In this document: piece after piece, positions 34,627 through 44,413 of the stretch | How positions within the stretch are numbered: the first letter of the stretch is position 1 | Layout of the letters: every line of letters begins with the position of its first letter | NCBI RefSeq assembly: GCF_024022995.1 | Contig: NZ_CP099582.1 | Location: 1,240,001-1,304,000, forward strand | Length of the DNA: 64,000 nucleotides | Reading direction: 5' to 3' | From: Thermococcus aggregans | GTDB lineage: Archaea > Methanobacteriota_B > Thermococci > Thermococcales > Thermococcaceae | Notes under the pieces: model-generated | The model's input: only the letters and a program-made list of their open reading frames with translations | Database searches by the model: none | Told to the model about the DNA's origin: nothing | Translations under genes and position numbers: made by a program

Positions 34627-34628
34627 AT

Positions 34629-36026
34629 TTACTCCCTCCTTTTCAGATATTGGATATATCTTCCCAAATATCTCCCAGCTTCAGTTGGAAAATCAAAAAC
34701 CGGGATGCCATTTTTATTCAACAATTCTGCAGCTTCGATGATTTCCTTCCTGTTTTTCCCTGTCCAGCAGGCAATTAGCGGCATGTTTACTTCTTCATTG
34801 AGCTGTATCAACGTTTCAACAACATTTACAGCTCTAGAACCTATTAAACAAATCAAAACTATGTCTGCCACTTTTTTAGAGGCAATGTATTTTATGGCCA
34901 TTTCAAAATTTTCAGGTGTAGCTCCTTCAAACGTTAAATCCATCGGATTATCAATAGCGGCATATCGCGGAACAGATAGAAGTTCTTTTAAGTCAGATTT
35001 AATGTCCTCTGGTAGAGGGGTTATCTTAATATTTGCACTTTCCAATCCGTCAGTAGCTAGAACTGCAGCACCTCCAGACCCAGAAATTATTGCTATTTTT
35101 TCGCCCTTAATGGGATGTTTAACAGATAGTAACTTGGCAAAAGATAGCAGTTCTCTCAATGTATTAACTTCAATAACATTCGCTTGATTAAACGCTGCTT
35201 GGTATATTGCATATACCCCCGAAAGTGACCCGGTATGTGATCTAGCAGCTTTACTTCCCGCTTCTGTTTTTCCGGCTTTTAATACAACAATAGGCTTTGT
35301 TTTAGAGACCTTTTTCGCGGTATCAAGGAAAGCTCTTCCCTTGTTCTCTCTTAGTCCCTCCATGTATATAGCTACTAGTTTGATACTCTCTTTCTGATTG
35401 AGATACAAAAGTATGTCAGACTCGTCGATATCAATCTTATTACCGAGTGTGAAAAATTTATCAAAATAGACTCCTTGGGAAGCTGCCTCTAAGAGAACTG
35501 CAGTACTTAAAGCTCCACTTTGAGAAATAAAGGCAGCATATCCTTTTCTTATAATATCCGATGTTATTCCAGGGGAAAATGTTGCATTTAACTTAGCCTC
35601 AGCATTAAAAAATCCCATGCAGTTGGGACCGATTACTCTGATTCCATGTTTTTTTGATATCCTCAAAAGTTCATCTTCGAGTTGACGACCATGCTCAGAG
35701 TACTCTGAAAATCCCGAAGCAAAGATTACTGCTCCCGCTACTCCATGTTCCCCACACTCTTCAAGTGCTTTAGGAACTATACTCGACGGTACAGCAAGTA
35801 TTGCCAAGTCAACGGTATCCGGAACATCTAAAATTGAGTCATAACATTTGAACCCAAGTATCTCATCATAATTAGGATTAATGGGATATATCTTGCCCTC
35901 ATACCCTCCCGAGATGATGTTTTTCAACACCATATTTCCAATTTTTCCAGGCCTAGGGGAAGCTCCGATTATGGCTATAGATTTAGGTTCGAATATCCTC
36001 TCTAGCTGTTTAATATCTTCGTTCAA
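34629..36026 (-). CDS. ADP-forming acyl-CoA synthetase, alpha subunit
   Basis: 465 residues. The CoA-binding domain starts IFEPKSIAIIGASPRPGKIG; VIGPNCMGFFNAEAKLNATF follows; the phosphorylated histidine is His264 in ARSHTGSLSG. The TTG start at 36026 follows GGAGGTG at 8 bp. Thermococcal homologues next to iorAB prefer aromatic acyl-CoAs. With the beta subunit at 28861 it makes ATP, CoA and aryl acetate. A short AT-rich gap upstream (36027-36084) may hold a promoter separate from the NSS transporter genes. Confidence 0.92.
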   Translation of the reverse strand: MNEDIKQLERIFEPKSIAIIGASPRPGKIGNMVLKNIISGGYEGKIYPINPNYDEILGFKCYDSILDVPDTVDLAILAVPSSIVPKALEECGEHGVAGAVIFASGFSEYSEHGRQLEDELLRISKKHGIRVIGPNCMGFFNAEAKLNATFSPGITSDIIRKGYAAFISQSGALSTAVLLEAASQGVYFDKFFTLGNKIDIDESDILLYLNQKESIKLVAIYMEGLRENKGRAFLDTAKKVSKTKPIVVLKAGKTEAGSKAARSHTGSLSGVYAIYQAAFNQANVIEVNTLRELLSFAKLLSVKHPIKGEKIAIISGSGGAAVLATDGLESANIKITPLPEDIKSDLKELLSVPRYAAIDNPMDLTFEGATPENFEMAIKYIASKKVADIVLICLIGSRAVNVVETLIQLNEEVNMPLIACWTGKNRKEIIEAAELLNKNGIPVFDFPTEAGRYLGRYIQYLKRRE

Positions 36027-36084
36027 TATTCCACACCTCCATTTGCAAATTTAAAATAATAAAAAATGGCCAACAAAATAAAAA

Positions 36085-36207
36085 TCATGCCATTGAGGTT
36101 CCTTTCTTATGGTGTTTGAGTGTTAAATACAACCCATAGGCGAATGGACCTGCTGAAATTGCTAAAACCAATAGTGCCACCATAATAACGGTCGCTGTGT
36201 CTGCCAT
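36085..36207 (-). CDS. MetS-like small subunit of the NSS transporter
   Basis: A 40-residue single-helix protein: MADTATVIMVALLVLAISAG then PFAYGLYLTLKHHKKGTS. It starts 4 bp after the stop of the NSS transporter with GGGGTGAT as ribosome binding site. Tiny one-helix subunits in this position (MetS type) are known to be needed by some NSS transporters. The size, topology and coupling match. It is easily missed because of its length. Confidence 0.75.
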   Translation of the reverse strand: MADTATVIMVALLVLAISAGPFAYGLYLTLKHHKKGTSMA

Positions 36208-36211
36208 GTTA

Positions 36212-37492
36212 TCACCCCACAATGTTAAGTAGATATGCAGCCAAGATTCCTACTGGGTATATGTACTTTCCCCAGTATATGAACCAGCGTCCCAATTTTT
36301 TGATAGCTCCCCTGTTAATATCTTCCAAAGTTTCTTCCGGATTACGTACCCAGAATAGTGCTATTGGTGGCAATATGGCTACTATTGGTCCAGTATAGAG
36401 CACTATGTACCTTGCATAGTTCCATATGACGGGATAAAATGCAATTGGGACTGCCAGAAGTGAGAGTAGTACCATCAAGATCACGCTGACTTTTTTCCTA
36501 TCCAGTTTGGTATATTGAAGCAAAGCTTCAGTAGAAACTTCTAGCATTGACACAGTGGATGTAATCCCGGCAAATGCTGCTGCTATAAAGAAGATTAACG
36601 CAATTAATGTGCCGCCAGGCATTTCTGCAAATGCATGTGGGAGCGAGACAAATAATAACCCCGCACCTGCAGAGGGGGAAATTCCAAATGCTAGCACTAG
36701 TGGAAATACAGCAAAACCAGCCAATATGGCTACAGTAGTATCTCCAAATGCCGTCGTGATTGCTGAGACTACGCTATCGGAATCTTTTTTCAGGTAACTG
36801 CCATAAACTACCATTGCAGCTCCTGCAAGACTGCATGAGAAAAACGCTTGAGCCATTGCATTTAAAACAACCCGAGGAGATAATTTGCTAATATCGGGTA
36901 TCAAATAATACTCTAATCCCTTAAGGGCATTTGGCAGTGTTACAGCTCTGAGAACTACAACGATCAACAATGCAAAAAGCGTTATCATCATTCCCTTGAC
37001 AATTGGTTCAATTCCCTTTCGTACTCCTCCCATTACAATTAGTCCCGTGGCTACTATTGCTATCACTGCAAATAATGCTGACTGTCCTGCACTGGAAACT
37101 GTGCTAAAATAGGTTTGAGGATCTTCCCAGAACCCAGACGAAAATGGTGCTATAATATATCGGATAGTCCAACCCACAACACTAGAGTACCATGCAAGTA
37201 CAAGCGATACTCTTAAAACCGCGAGTGCTCCAAGGTATTTACCTCCCGGAACACCAAGTCTTTCGTAAGCTTTGGATGGTCCTGCTTGTGCAATTCTTCC
37301 GGTGTTAAATTCTATTGTCAACCCTACCCAAGCTAGTAGGGCGATTGTTAGTATATATGGTATAAGAAATGCAGCTCCACCATTCTCCCCCACTAACATG
37401 GGGAACATCCAGATATTTCCTAGCCCGACTGCAGATCCTAAAGCTGCAAATATCAACCCCAATTCCCAAGACCAAGATTCACGTTCAGACAC
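36212..37492 (-). CDS. NSS family sodium-dependent amino acid transporter
   Basis: 426 residues, 11-12 membrane helices. LGSAVGLGNIWMFPMLVGEN is the first unwound helix that forms the Na+ and substrate site, and ENGGAAFLIPYIL follows, both diagnostic. GTG 37492 has a GGTGAT site. A TATA-like aagtataaatcc and a 16-bp palindrome lie just upstream. Import of tryptophan, tyrosine or phenylalanine for the following fermentation genes is inferred from context; methionine or alanine are alternatives. Confidence 0.88.
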   Translation of the reverse strand: MSERESWSWELGLIFAALGSAVGLGNIWMFPMLVGENGGAAFLIPYILTIALLAWVGLTIEFNTGRIAQAGPSKAYERLGVPGGKYLGALAVLRVSLVLAWYSSVVGWTIRYIIAPFSSGFWEDPQTYFSTVSSAGQSALFAVIAIVATGLIVMGGVRKGIEPIVKGMMITLFALLIVVVLRAVTLPNALKGLEYYLIPDISKLSPRVVLNAMAQAFFSCSLAGAAMVVYGSYLKKDSDSVVSAITTAFGDTTVAILAGFAVFPLVLAFGISPSAGAGLLFVSLPHAFAEMPGGTLIALIFFIAAAFAGITSTVSMLEVSTEALLQYTKLDRKKVSVILMVLLSLLAVPIAFYPVIWNYARYIVLYTGPIVAILPPIALFWVRNPEETLEDINRGAIKKLGRWFIYWGKYIYPVGILAAYLLNIVG

Positions 37493-37539
37493 AGGAAATC
37501 ACCATAATCAATAGTTACCCTTTAGGATTTATACTTATT

Positions 37540-37555
37540 TTCGAATATATTCGAA
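37540..37555. promoter_or_regulatory. Perfect 16-bp palindrome upstream of the NSS transporter promoter
   Basis: TTCGAATATATTCGAA, identical on both strands. It ends a few bases upstream of the TATA-like aagtataaatcc on the minus strand, the position of an archaeal activator site, about 50 bp before the transporter start. The HTH_10 regulator gene lies just beyond. Binding by that regulator is inference. Confidence 0.55.
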
Positions 37556-37689
37556 TACGCCTTTATTATGGCTTTATTGTCTTGATTTTCCAGTAGAGCT
37601 TTGTTTTTTGTGAAAAGACCTTATTCTTTATCTTTAAAGTAAAGTATTATCAAGAACTTCAACCTTATCTCCTTATCTTGACCACACAC

Positions 37690-38367
37690 TCAAGTAAATC
37701 TATTAATATACCAGTGCAATATTTCCTTTCCAGCTTTTCTTAGATTATAACTGACAGTAGAAGGAGCCAGATTTAGAATTTTAGAAAGTTCTTGCAGATT
37801 TATTTTCCTCGGATAGTCGTAAAACCCAGAATTTAGCGCAACTGATAGAATTCTTTTTTGGCTTTGAGACAGTTGCGGAGGAGTGAATCTATCCTCAATT
37901 CCTCTTCGTACAATTGTAAGACTCTCAGAAGAGTACTTTGGAAAATTAGTAACTGAGATTACTTCATCACTATCAAATAAGATTGAAAATACTTCTGATG
38001 GATCTCTGACAACAAAAAGCCATTTTGCAATGCCTTTCTCTATGGAGGGCAATAATATTGGATAGGCATTTTTTACAACGAACTCTGGAGTTAAATACTT
38101 TTGTTTGTCCCACACTCCTACTATATGGTACTTTTGTGAAAGTGGAAAAATGTCGTAATCTTGAATACTGCTAACATTTGATAAGAAATCATCCAGTGTC
38201 TCTAGAGAGCATCCCGTAACAAGCTGAGTTGAAAAGACTACATTACCGTATGGGAAAATCCCAAGTAAGTCTATTTTACCTTCAGGGAACCGTTTTGTAA
38301 AATCTATACGCCATCCCTGTCTTGTTGTTAGAAATTCAACTATCATTTTTTTATTTTTAGGCCGCAT
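37690..38367 (-). CDS. HTH_10 family transcriptional regulator
   Basis: 225 residues. The C-terminal 60 contain the bacterio-opsin-activator type HTH: LSQSQKRILSVALNSGFYDY, then INLQELSKILNLAPSTVSYN and LRKAGKEIL. The N-terminal 160 residues are a sensor domain found in archaeal HTH_10 proteins, function unknown. A TATA-like ttatataa (38379-38386) lies very close to ATG 38367; the ATG seven codons in is an alternative start. It is immediately upstream of the NSS/acyl-CoA synthetase/Ior genes on the same strand and is the obvious candidate to control them. Confidence 0.82.
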   Translation of the reverse strand: MRPKNKKMIVEFLTTRQGWRIDFTKRFPEGKIDLLGIFPYGNVVFSTQLVTGCSLETLDDFLSNVSSIQDYDIFPLSQKYHIVGVWDKQKYLTPEFVVKNAYPILLPSIEKGIAKWLFVVRDPSEVFSILFDSDEVISVTNFPKYSSESLTIVRRGIEDRFTPPQLSQSQKRILSVALNSGFYDYPRKINLQELSKILNLAPSTVSYNLRKAGKEILHWYINRFT

Positions 38368-38501
38368 TATACCACATTATATAAGTTAAGACACAAAACA
38401 ATTTAAACATTGTGCTGAAAACTTCGGCATGACCTTGTTTGGAGTTCCCAGCTTGATAAGTCTCGGTGATATATCTGATGGCTTCAAGATGGGCATTCCA
38501 G

Positions 38502-38948
38502 TTATCCTGAGAGTATCTCCTTTGATTTCAGCTGGTTTATGATAATTCGAGCCCATATTATAGGTACAGTTGCGGCAGTTAGCACAAAAAGGATTAATCC
38601 TATGTAAGGAATAACTTCTGGCCTCTGATAAGTACAGGCACAAGAGACGTAACTCTTTGATATGCCAAAAATCTCGTACCCAAGCCACATTTCGAAAACC
38701 AAGAGAAACGTGACAGCTACATTTAGAACTAGTGAATTCGCGTTTTCACGGTATAGCCGCGCGAAGAGTAATGTTGTTCCACCTAGCATCAAGAAGAATG
38801 CGGAAGTCCCTAGAGTAATCTCAACTGCGTCAGGATCTTCAAAATATGGATCCTCTTTGTTTAATTGATAATCTACTGCGTACGTTAAACTCAAAAGAAT
38901 TAAAAGAAGCCCTGCAGCTAAAAGGAGGGCTTGAATTAAGTTAGTCAT
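38502..38948 (-). CDS. Four-helix membrane protein of unknown function
   Basis: 148 residues with four hydrophobic segments (LIQALLLAAGLLLILLSLTY; ITLGTSAFFLMLGGTTLLFA; SLVLNVAVTFLLVFEMWLGY; VIPYIGLILFVLTAATVPII). A CAC pair (SCACTYQ) lies before the last helix. No family recognised. A TATA-like aaatataagg sits about 40 bp upstream; a GTG five codons earlier would make the mRNA leaderless. Confidence 0.6.
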   Translation of the reverse strand: MTNLIQALLLAAGLLLILLSLTYAVDYQLNKEDPYFEDPDAVEITLGTSAFFLMLGGTTLLFARLYRENANSLVLNVAVTFLLVFEMWLGYEIFGISKSYVSCACTYQRPEVIPYIGLILFVLTAATVPIIWARIIINQLKSKEILSG

Positions 38949-39052
38949 TTTCAAACTTTGCACCCTTAGGTTAGTACTCTCCCCAACCTTATATTTTTTG
39001 GTGCTTGTTAAAGGTCAAGGAACCTCAATTATAGCCAAAGTGAACGTGATCT

Positions 39053-39163
39053 TTAGAGTACCATTTTATGGAAGTTTGCTGCCTCGTATCTCGCGCACTC
39101 TCTCTGAACTTCAGGCTTCCTCTCGTTTTTCCAAAACTTTCTCAGACTCTCAAAGCTAAACAT
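39053..39163 (-). CDS. Small 36-residue ORF
   Basis: Minus-strand ATG at 39163 with GGTGATG 5 bp upstream opens a 36-codon ORF: MFSFESLRKFWKNERKPEVQ, then RECARYEAANFHKMVL and stop. The composition (aromatic, charged, no low complexity) and good ribosome binding site favour a real small protein in an otherwise empty 350-bp gap. No family recognised. It could also be the remnant of a longer gene. Confidence 0.45.
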   Translation of the reverse strand: MFSFESLRKFWKNERKPEVQRECARYEAANFHKMVL

Positions 39164-39303
39164 TACACATCACCAATTAATAATAGTGTGGTCAACATAC
39201 AAGCCACTAATGGTCAAAAATGAGCAAAAAATTGTTGAAAAGATGTTTTGGCTAACAAGCGGAGACTAAAGTTGTAAAAAGCCCAAAAAAGGTTAAAGTG
39301 TCT

Positions 39304-39963
39304 TTAAGGAAATCTCTCCAAGACAATATCCTTCACTTTCTTTTCCTTTTCATCAAAGTCTATAACCGCATAGTGGCCTCTCGATAAGGGGCCGGGGTTT
39401 ACGATCATGGTTTCTCCTATTTTGTCTATTCCAGTCCCCTCATGTATATGGCCGCATATGACCAGTGGGGGTTGCTTCTCCTCTATAAACTTCCTTAGGG
39501 ATTTGCTTCCTGCATGGGTTCCAACGAAAGTCTTGTCTACATTGGTGTCTTTTGGCGGGACGTGGGAAAGTATTATGTCTCCATCTTTATAGTTCCTGGT
39601 CAGAATTTCCCAGATTTCCTCTTCGCTGAACTCCCATATAGTAGAGAAGGGCGTTATGTTTGAGCCCCCTATTCCAGTAATGCCGACGCCGTTGAACTCT
39701 ACCCTTTTGCCGTGGAGGCCGATATTAAGCTCCTCAAGCAGTTCGAGTACATCTCTGCCGTCGCAGTTCCCCATGACAGCATAGAAGGACTTTCCAAAGT
39801 CCAAGAACTCTTTTAAGATGTTGTAAGCTGATTCTCTGCCCCCGAAATGGGTTATGTCGCCAGCTATCAGAATAAGGTCAAACTCTTGGCCTTTAAGGTG
39901 CTCCAGAAGCTCTCTAACTTTATTAGCCTTACCATGGATGTCTGTTACCGCTATTATCCTCAT
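39304..39963 (-). CDS. Calcineurin-like metallophosphoesterase
   Basis: 219 residues. The metallophosphatase motifs are complete: VTDIHG, LIAGDITHFGGRE, VMGNCDGRD, LSHVPP and CGHIHEGTG. The size and order resemble archaeal YfcE/MJ0936-type phosphodiesterases. ATG 39963 (MRIIAVTD) is preferred, with GGGTGG about 7 bp upstream. Substrate unknown. Confidence 0.85.
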   Translation of the reverse strand: MRIIAVTDIHGKANKVRELLEHLKGQEFDLILIAGDITHFGGRESAYNILKEFLDFGKSFYAVMGNCDGRDVLELLEELNIGLHGKRVEFNGVGITGIGGSNITPFSTIWEFSEEEIWEILTRNYKDGDIILSHVPPKDTNVDKTFVGTHAGSKSLRKFIEEKQPPLVICGHIHEGTGIDKIGETMIVNPGPLSRGHYAVIDFDEKEKKVKDIVLERFP

Positions 39964-40047
39964 TCTCACCACCCTTACAAAAATACACAGGGATGCTTAA
40001 ATGTTTGGTGGTTAAATTTAAAATCATGAATTCCAATTCCTAAACGT

Positions 40048-40377
40048 ATGAGCAAGTGGAAAGAAATCCTGAAGAAAGAAGGCCTTCTTGAGGTGGGAGA
40101 TTTTGTAATCGAGGTTAGCCTAGAGTCTGAATGCCCATGCAAAGATGACAGCATTTACCCCGCGGTTCTTATATATGACACCAAGAACGAAGAAGTTTAC
40201 TATCTCGATGAACCCTTTGAGCCGGTAGGCAACTTCAAGGAAGCCCTTGAGCAGGTCTTTGAATGGTTTGAGCGGTATAAGAACGGAGAGAAGCCTTTAA
40301 TGAAGAGAAGCCCCAAAAAGAGCGCTCCGGAAGAAGTTGTCCGGAGGTTTTTAGAGGCCATAAAATCCCTCGAATAA
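40048..40377 (+). CDS. Conserved small protein of unknown function
   Basis: 109 residues starting MSKWKEILKKEGLLEVGDFV. A CPC motif (SECPCKDDS) lies in the middle, then a mostly helical C-terminal half (NFKEALEQVFEWFERYKNGE). I recognise no domain. It is followed by deoxyhypusine synthase on the same strand after 49 bp. Confidence 0.65.
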   Translation: MSKWKEILKKEGLLEVGDFVIEVSLESECPCKDDSIYPAVLIYDTKNEEVYYLDEPFEPVGNFKEALEQVFEWFERYKNGEKPLMKRSPKKSAPEEVVRRFLEAIKSLE

Positions 40378-40423
40378 AGGGAAAAACTTTAAGTTCTCAT
40401 CTAAATCCTCACTGGAGGTGTAA

Positions 40424-41440
<1,017 letters not shown>

Positions 41441-41462
41441 CTGTATATCCTGCGAGCTCTTT

Positions 41463-42812
41463 TTAAACTTCTTTAAAGTCCTTCAAGTCCCACACGAGCC
41501 AGCCTTCGTCTCTCAGCCCTTCTTTCCCTCTTATCCTTTTTGCCACAAGCCCGTAAAAGTTCTCCCACTCTTCAAGCCCAATGAGTTTTACTTTCCTCTC
41601 CAGATCCTTCAAAATGCCCTTAGCTTCTCCTTCGCTTAGTTCTTTCCACTTAACTTCAACTAGCAACGCCTTCCTCTCGCGCTCGTTCAGAGCCAGCAGA
41701 TCGATTTCCTCACTCTTATGCCACCAACGGCCGATTTTAGTGAACTTGAAGGGAAGCCTTCCAGCCCGGTTCAGCTCGATTAGAAACTCCCGCGCCACCC
41801 CTTCAAAGGCCCTGCCCACGTAGGCGTTGAAGGCGTCCCAGTCCATCTCAAACGTCCCTATCTCTATCCTTCCCCTGTTTGGCTTCACAAAGCGGAACCA
41901 GAACGCAAAGAAGTTGTCGTTGAGGTAGTAGCGCGCCTTTTTGCTCCTCTCCGGCTCAGTGATTGGTACTTCTCGCCTCACAAGTTCGAGCGAGATAAGG
42001 GTTCTCAAGTACTTCGGCATGTCCTTCGTCTCAATCCCGGCAAAGCTCGCAATCTCGCTGACCCTGTGCTTTCCAAGAGCAATCGCCTCAAGTATGAGGT
42101 AGTAGCGGTGGACATCCCCAAGCTCTTCCCGTAGAATGAATTCGGGTTCCTCGTAGAGGATTGAGGTTGGCGAGAACGCCACTCTGGGGAGCTCCTCTTC
42201 AAAGTTCTTCCCCTCAAAGAGCCTGAAGTACATCGGCACGCCGCCCGTCACGGAGTATATCTTCACAACGGTCTCGATCGGGGAGTTCCTGAAGTATTCA
42301 CGGACGTGAAAGAAGTTCAGGGGTTTGAGCTTGAGCTGGGCGGTTCTCCTCCCGTAGAGGGGATTGCTGTAGTCCATGAGGCCTTCCATGAGGCCGATTA
42401 TCGAACCGCTCAGAATGAGGAAGAACCTCTTGTCGAGAACTTCATCTATCACGTACTGGAAAACCGCGGGAGTGTTCTTATCGGTGAGCAGGAGATATGA
42501 AAACTCGTCTATGACAACGACGAGCCTGTCTGGGGCCTTGAGCTTTATGAGCTCGAATGCCTCTCGGAAGTCCTTCACATCAACCTTCGGGAGTCCAAGA
42601 ACCTCAGCCGCTTCCTCATAAAAGCGCCTCGCGTTCGACTCAAGCCCCTCCCTGTCCGCTAGGAAATAGAGGGCAGTTTTTCCTTTGATGAACCTTTTCA
42701 CGAGCTCCGTTTTCCCAACTCTCCTGCGCCCGTAGAGTATGAGAACTTCCTTCTTGCCCGATGAGTAGAGAGACTCAAGGAAGGCGAGCTCATCTTTTCG
42801 GTTGACAAACAT
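41463..42812 (-). CDS. Archaeal ATPase (PF01637-type) with DUF234 nuclease-like C-terminus, copy 1
   Basis: 449 residues. P-loop ILYGRRRVGKTELVKRF and Walker B RLVVVIDEFSYLL define the archaeal ATPase_2 domain; a winged-helix region (HRVSEIASFAGIETKDM) and a DUF234 C-terminal domain follow, whose EEIDLLALNERERKALLVE plus K resembles the D-x-(E)xK core of restriction-like nucleases. ATG 42812 is preferred, with ggtga upstream. Paralogue of the next upstream gene. Such proteins are numerous in Thermococcales and have no established role. An operator-like repeat overlaps its start. Confidence 0.82.
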   Translation of the reverse strand: MFVNRKDELAFLESLYSSGKKEVLILYGRRRVGKTELVKRFIKGKTALYFLADREGLESNARRFYEEAAEVLGLPKVDVKDFREAFELIKLKAPDRLVVVIDEFSYLLLTDKNTPAVFQYVIDEVLDKRFFLILSGSIIGLMEGLMDYSNPLYGRRTAQLKLKPLNFFHVREYFRNSPIETVVKIYSVTGGVPMYFRLFEGKNFEEELPRVAFSPTSILYEEPEFILREELGDVHRYYLILEAIALGKHRVSEIASFAGIETKDMPKYLRTLISLELVRREVPITEPERSKKARYYLNDNFFAFWFRFVKPNRGRIEIGTFEMDWDAFNAYVGRAFEGVAREFLIELNRAGRLPFKFTKIGRWWHKSEEIDLLALNERERKALLVEVKWKELSEGEAKGILKDLERKVKLIGLEEWENFYGLVAKRIRGKEGLRDEGWLVWDLKDFKEV

Positions 42813-42845
42813 TATCTTCACCAAGATAATCTTAGGCAAGATAAT
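42811..42845 (-). promoter_or_regulatory. Operator-like repeats at the start of ATPase copy 1
   Basis: ATTATCTT-CACC-AAGATAAT (42811-42830) is a perfect inverted repeat that covers the ribosome binding site and start codon. A further direct copy AAGATAAT occurs at 42838-42845, next to the TATA-like cttaaatatt. The arrangement suggests repression, possibly self-control; inference. Confidence 0.5.
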
Positions 42846-42893
42846 ATTTAAGCGTTGTGGGTAGGGAAAAGCGCACATAGTAAGGCCCTCAAA

Positions 42894-44231
42894 TTAACCC
42901 CCAAAGTCTCTCAAGTCCCACACGAACCAGCCTTCATCTCTCAGCACTTCTTTCCCTTTTACTCTCCTTACCACGAGTCCATAGCTTTTTTCCCACTCCT
43001 CAAGACCAACGAGTTCTGCTTTCCTCTCTAGATCCCTTAAAATCCCCCTAGCCTCTCTTCTGCTCAGCTCTTTCCACTTTGTCTCAACAAAGAGCGCCTT
43101 CTTCTCCCTCTCATTTAAGGTTATGAGGTCAATCTCCTCTCCTTTCCTCCACCATTTTCCAACCTTCGTAAACCTAAAAGGAAGCTTACCTGCTCTGTTT
43201 AGCTCAATGAGGAATTGTCTGACAATTTTCTCGAAAACCGGGCCAAGGTAGTGGTTATAGCTCTGCTGTATTTCGCTCACGTCAAATATTCCCTCCTCTA
43301 TAAGTGAGAGGTTTGGATAGATGAAGCGGAACCAGAAGGCGAGGAAATTATCTGCAACGTAATAGCGGCCCCGCTTGGAGTTTGGTTTTTCCGTCAGGGG
43401 TACTTCCCTTACCACAAGCCCGGTCTCGATTAAGTTCCGGAGGTATGGGGTTATCTCCGAGTGCTTCATTCCCGTGAAGTCCTTTATCTCCTTGGGCGTC
43501 GTCTTGCCGAGGGCTATTGCCTCAAGTATCCTCCTGTACGTCCTCGTCTCCGTGAACTCGTACCTCAGCAGGAAATCCACTTCGTCGCGGAAGAAGCTCA
43601 CGGGGTTCTTCAGCTCCCTATCGAGCCACTCCCAGAAGGGCAACCTGACCTGTGTTATGTAGAAGGGAATCCCATCCGTCATGCCATAGACCTCTACAAG
43701 CTCTTCCCAGCTCGCGCGAGGAAAGAACTCCTTGAGGTGGAAGAACTTCAGTGGTTTAAGCTTCATGGAACCTGTTCTCCTGCCGTAGAGAGGGCTCTTG
43801 TAGCTGAGGACCTTCTCCGTCATCATGCTCACAGAGGAGCCGAGAAGAATGAGCTTCGTGTTTGAGTTAGCCAGTTCGGTATCGATGGCTCTCTGGAATA
43901 TGCTCAAAATCCCTGGGTCTTCCTTTATCAGGTTCGGGAACTCGTCTATTACGATGATTTTGTCCCTTAAAGCGTGGAGAAGCGCCTCCCAGTCCTCACG
44001 GACATACCTTATCTCCGGAAAGACCCTTTCGGCAGTTTCCTTGAAGTGCCTCAAGTTATCCCCTTCAACGGCGAGGTAATAAACGTGGGGAAAGTCTCTC
44101 ACGGCTTCAAGGACTAAGCGAGTCTTCCCAACACGCCTCCTGCCGTAGATAACGATGAGTTCAAACCCATCGCTTGAGAGCCTCTCTTTAATCGCCTCAA
44201 GCTCTTCTGTCCTGTTCACGAAGTGAGCCAT
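42894..44231 (-). CDS. Archaeal ATPase (PF01637-type) with DUF234 nuclease-like C-terminus, copy 2
   Basis: 445 residues, same layout as copy 1: VIYGRRRVGKTRLVLE P-loop, KIIVIDEFPNLI Walker B, sensor LLGSSVSMM, winged-helix TPKEIKDFTGMKHSEI, and C-terminal EEIDLITLNEREKKALFVET plus K. The two genes are clear tandem duplicates that have diverged, each with its own promoter and a different repeat operator. Proposed roles for the family (mobile elements, DNA processing) are not demonstrated. Confidence 0.82.
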   Translation of the reverse strand: MAHFVNRTEELEAIKERLSSDGFELIVIYGRRRVGKTRLVLEAVRDFPHVYYLAVEGDNLRHFKETAERVFPEIRYVREDWEALLHALRDKIIVIDEFPNLIKEDPGILSIFQRAIDTELANSNTKLILLGSSVSMMTEKVLSYKSPLYGRRTGSMKLKPLKFFHLKEFFPRASWEELVEVYGMTDGIPFYITQVRLPFWEWLDRELKNPVSFFRDEVDFLLRYEFTETRTYRRILEAIALGKTTPKEIKDFTGMKHSEITPYLRNLIETGLVVREVPLTEKPNSKRGRYYVADNFLAFWFRFIYPNLSLIEEGIFDVSEIQQSYNHYLGPVFEKIVRQFLIELNRAGKLPFRFTKVGKWWRKGEEIDLITLNEREKKALFVETKWKELSRREARGILRDLERKAELVGLEEWEKSYGLVVRRVKGKEVLRDEGWFVWDLRDFGG

Positions 44232-44246
44232 ATGATAATCACCATT

Positions 44247-44319
44247 ATGATAATTGGGGTTATCATTTTAAGCTTTTTGGCAGGATGAGAATTGGAATTA
44301 TGATAATTGGGGTTATCAT
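44247..44319 (-). promoter_or_regulatory. Duplicated inverted-repeat operator flanking the copy 2 promoter
   Basis: The 20-bp element ATGATAA-TTGGGG-TTATCAT occurs twice, identical, at 44247-44266 and 44300-44319. A third half-site ATGATAAT lies at 44232-44239 by the start codon. The TATA-like gcttaaaatga lies between the two full copies, so a bound protein would flank and block the promoter. Confidence 0.65.
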
Positions 44320-44413
44320 ATTGGGAGTAAGGTCTTTTAGCAGAGTCCTATAATTTTTAAAAACATAGAACAGAAACAACACCTGTTACAATCTTCCCTA
44401 TCTGAGGATAATG

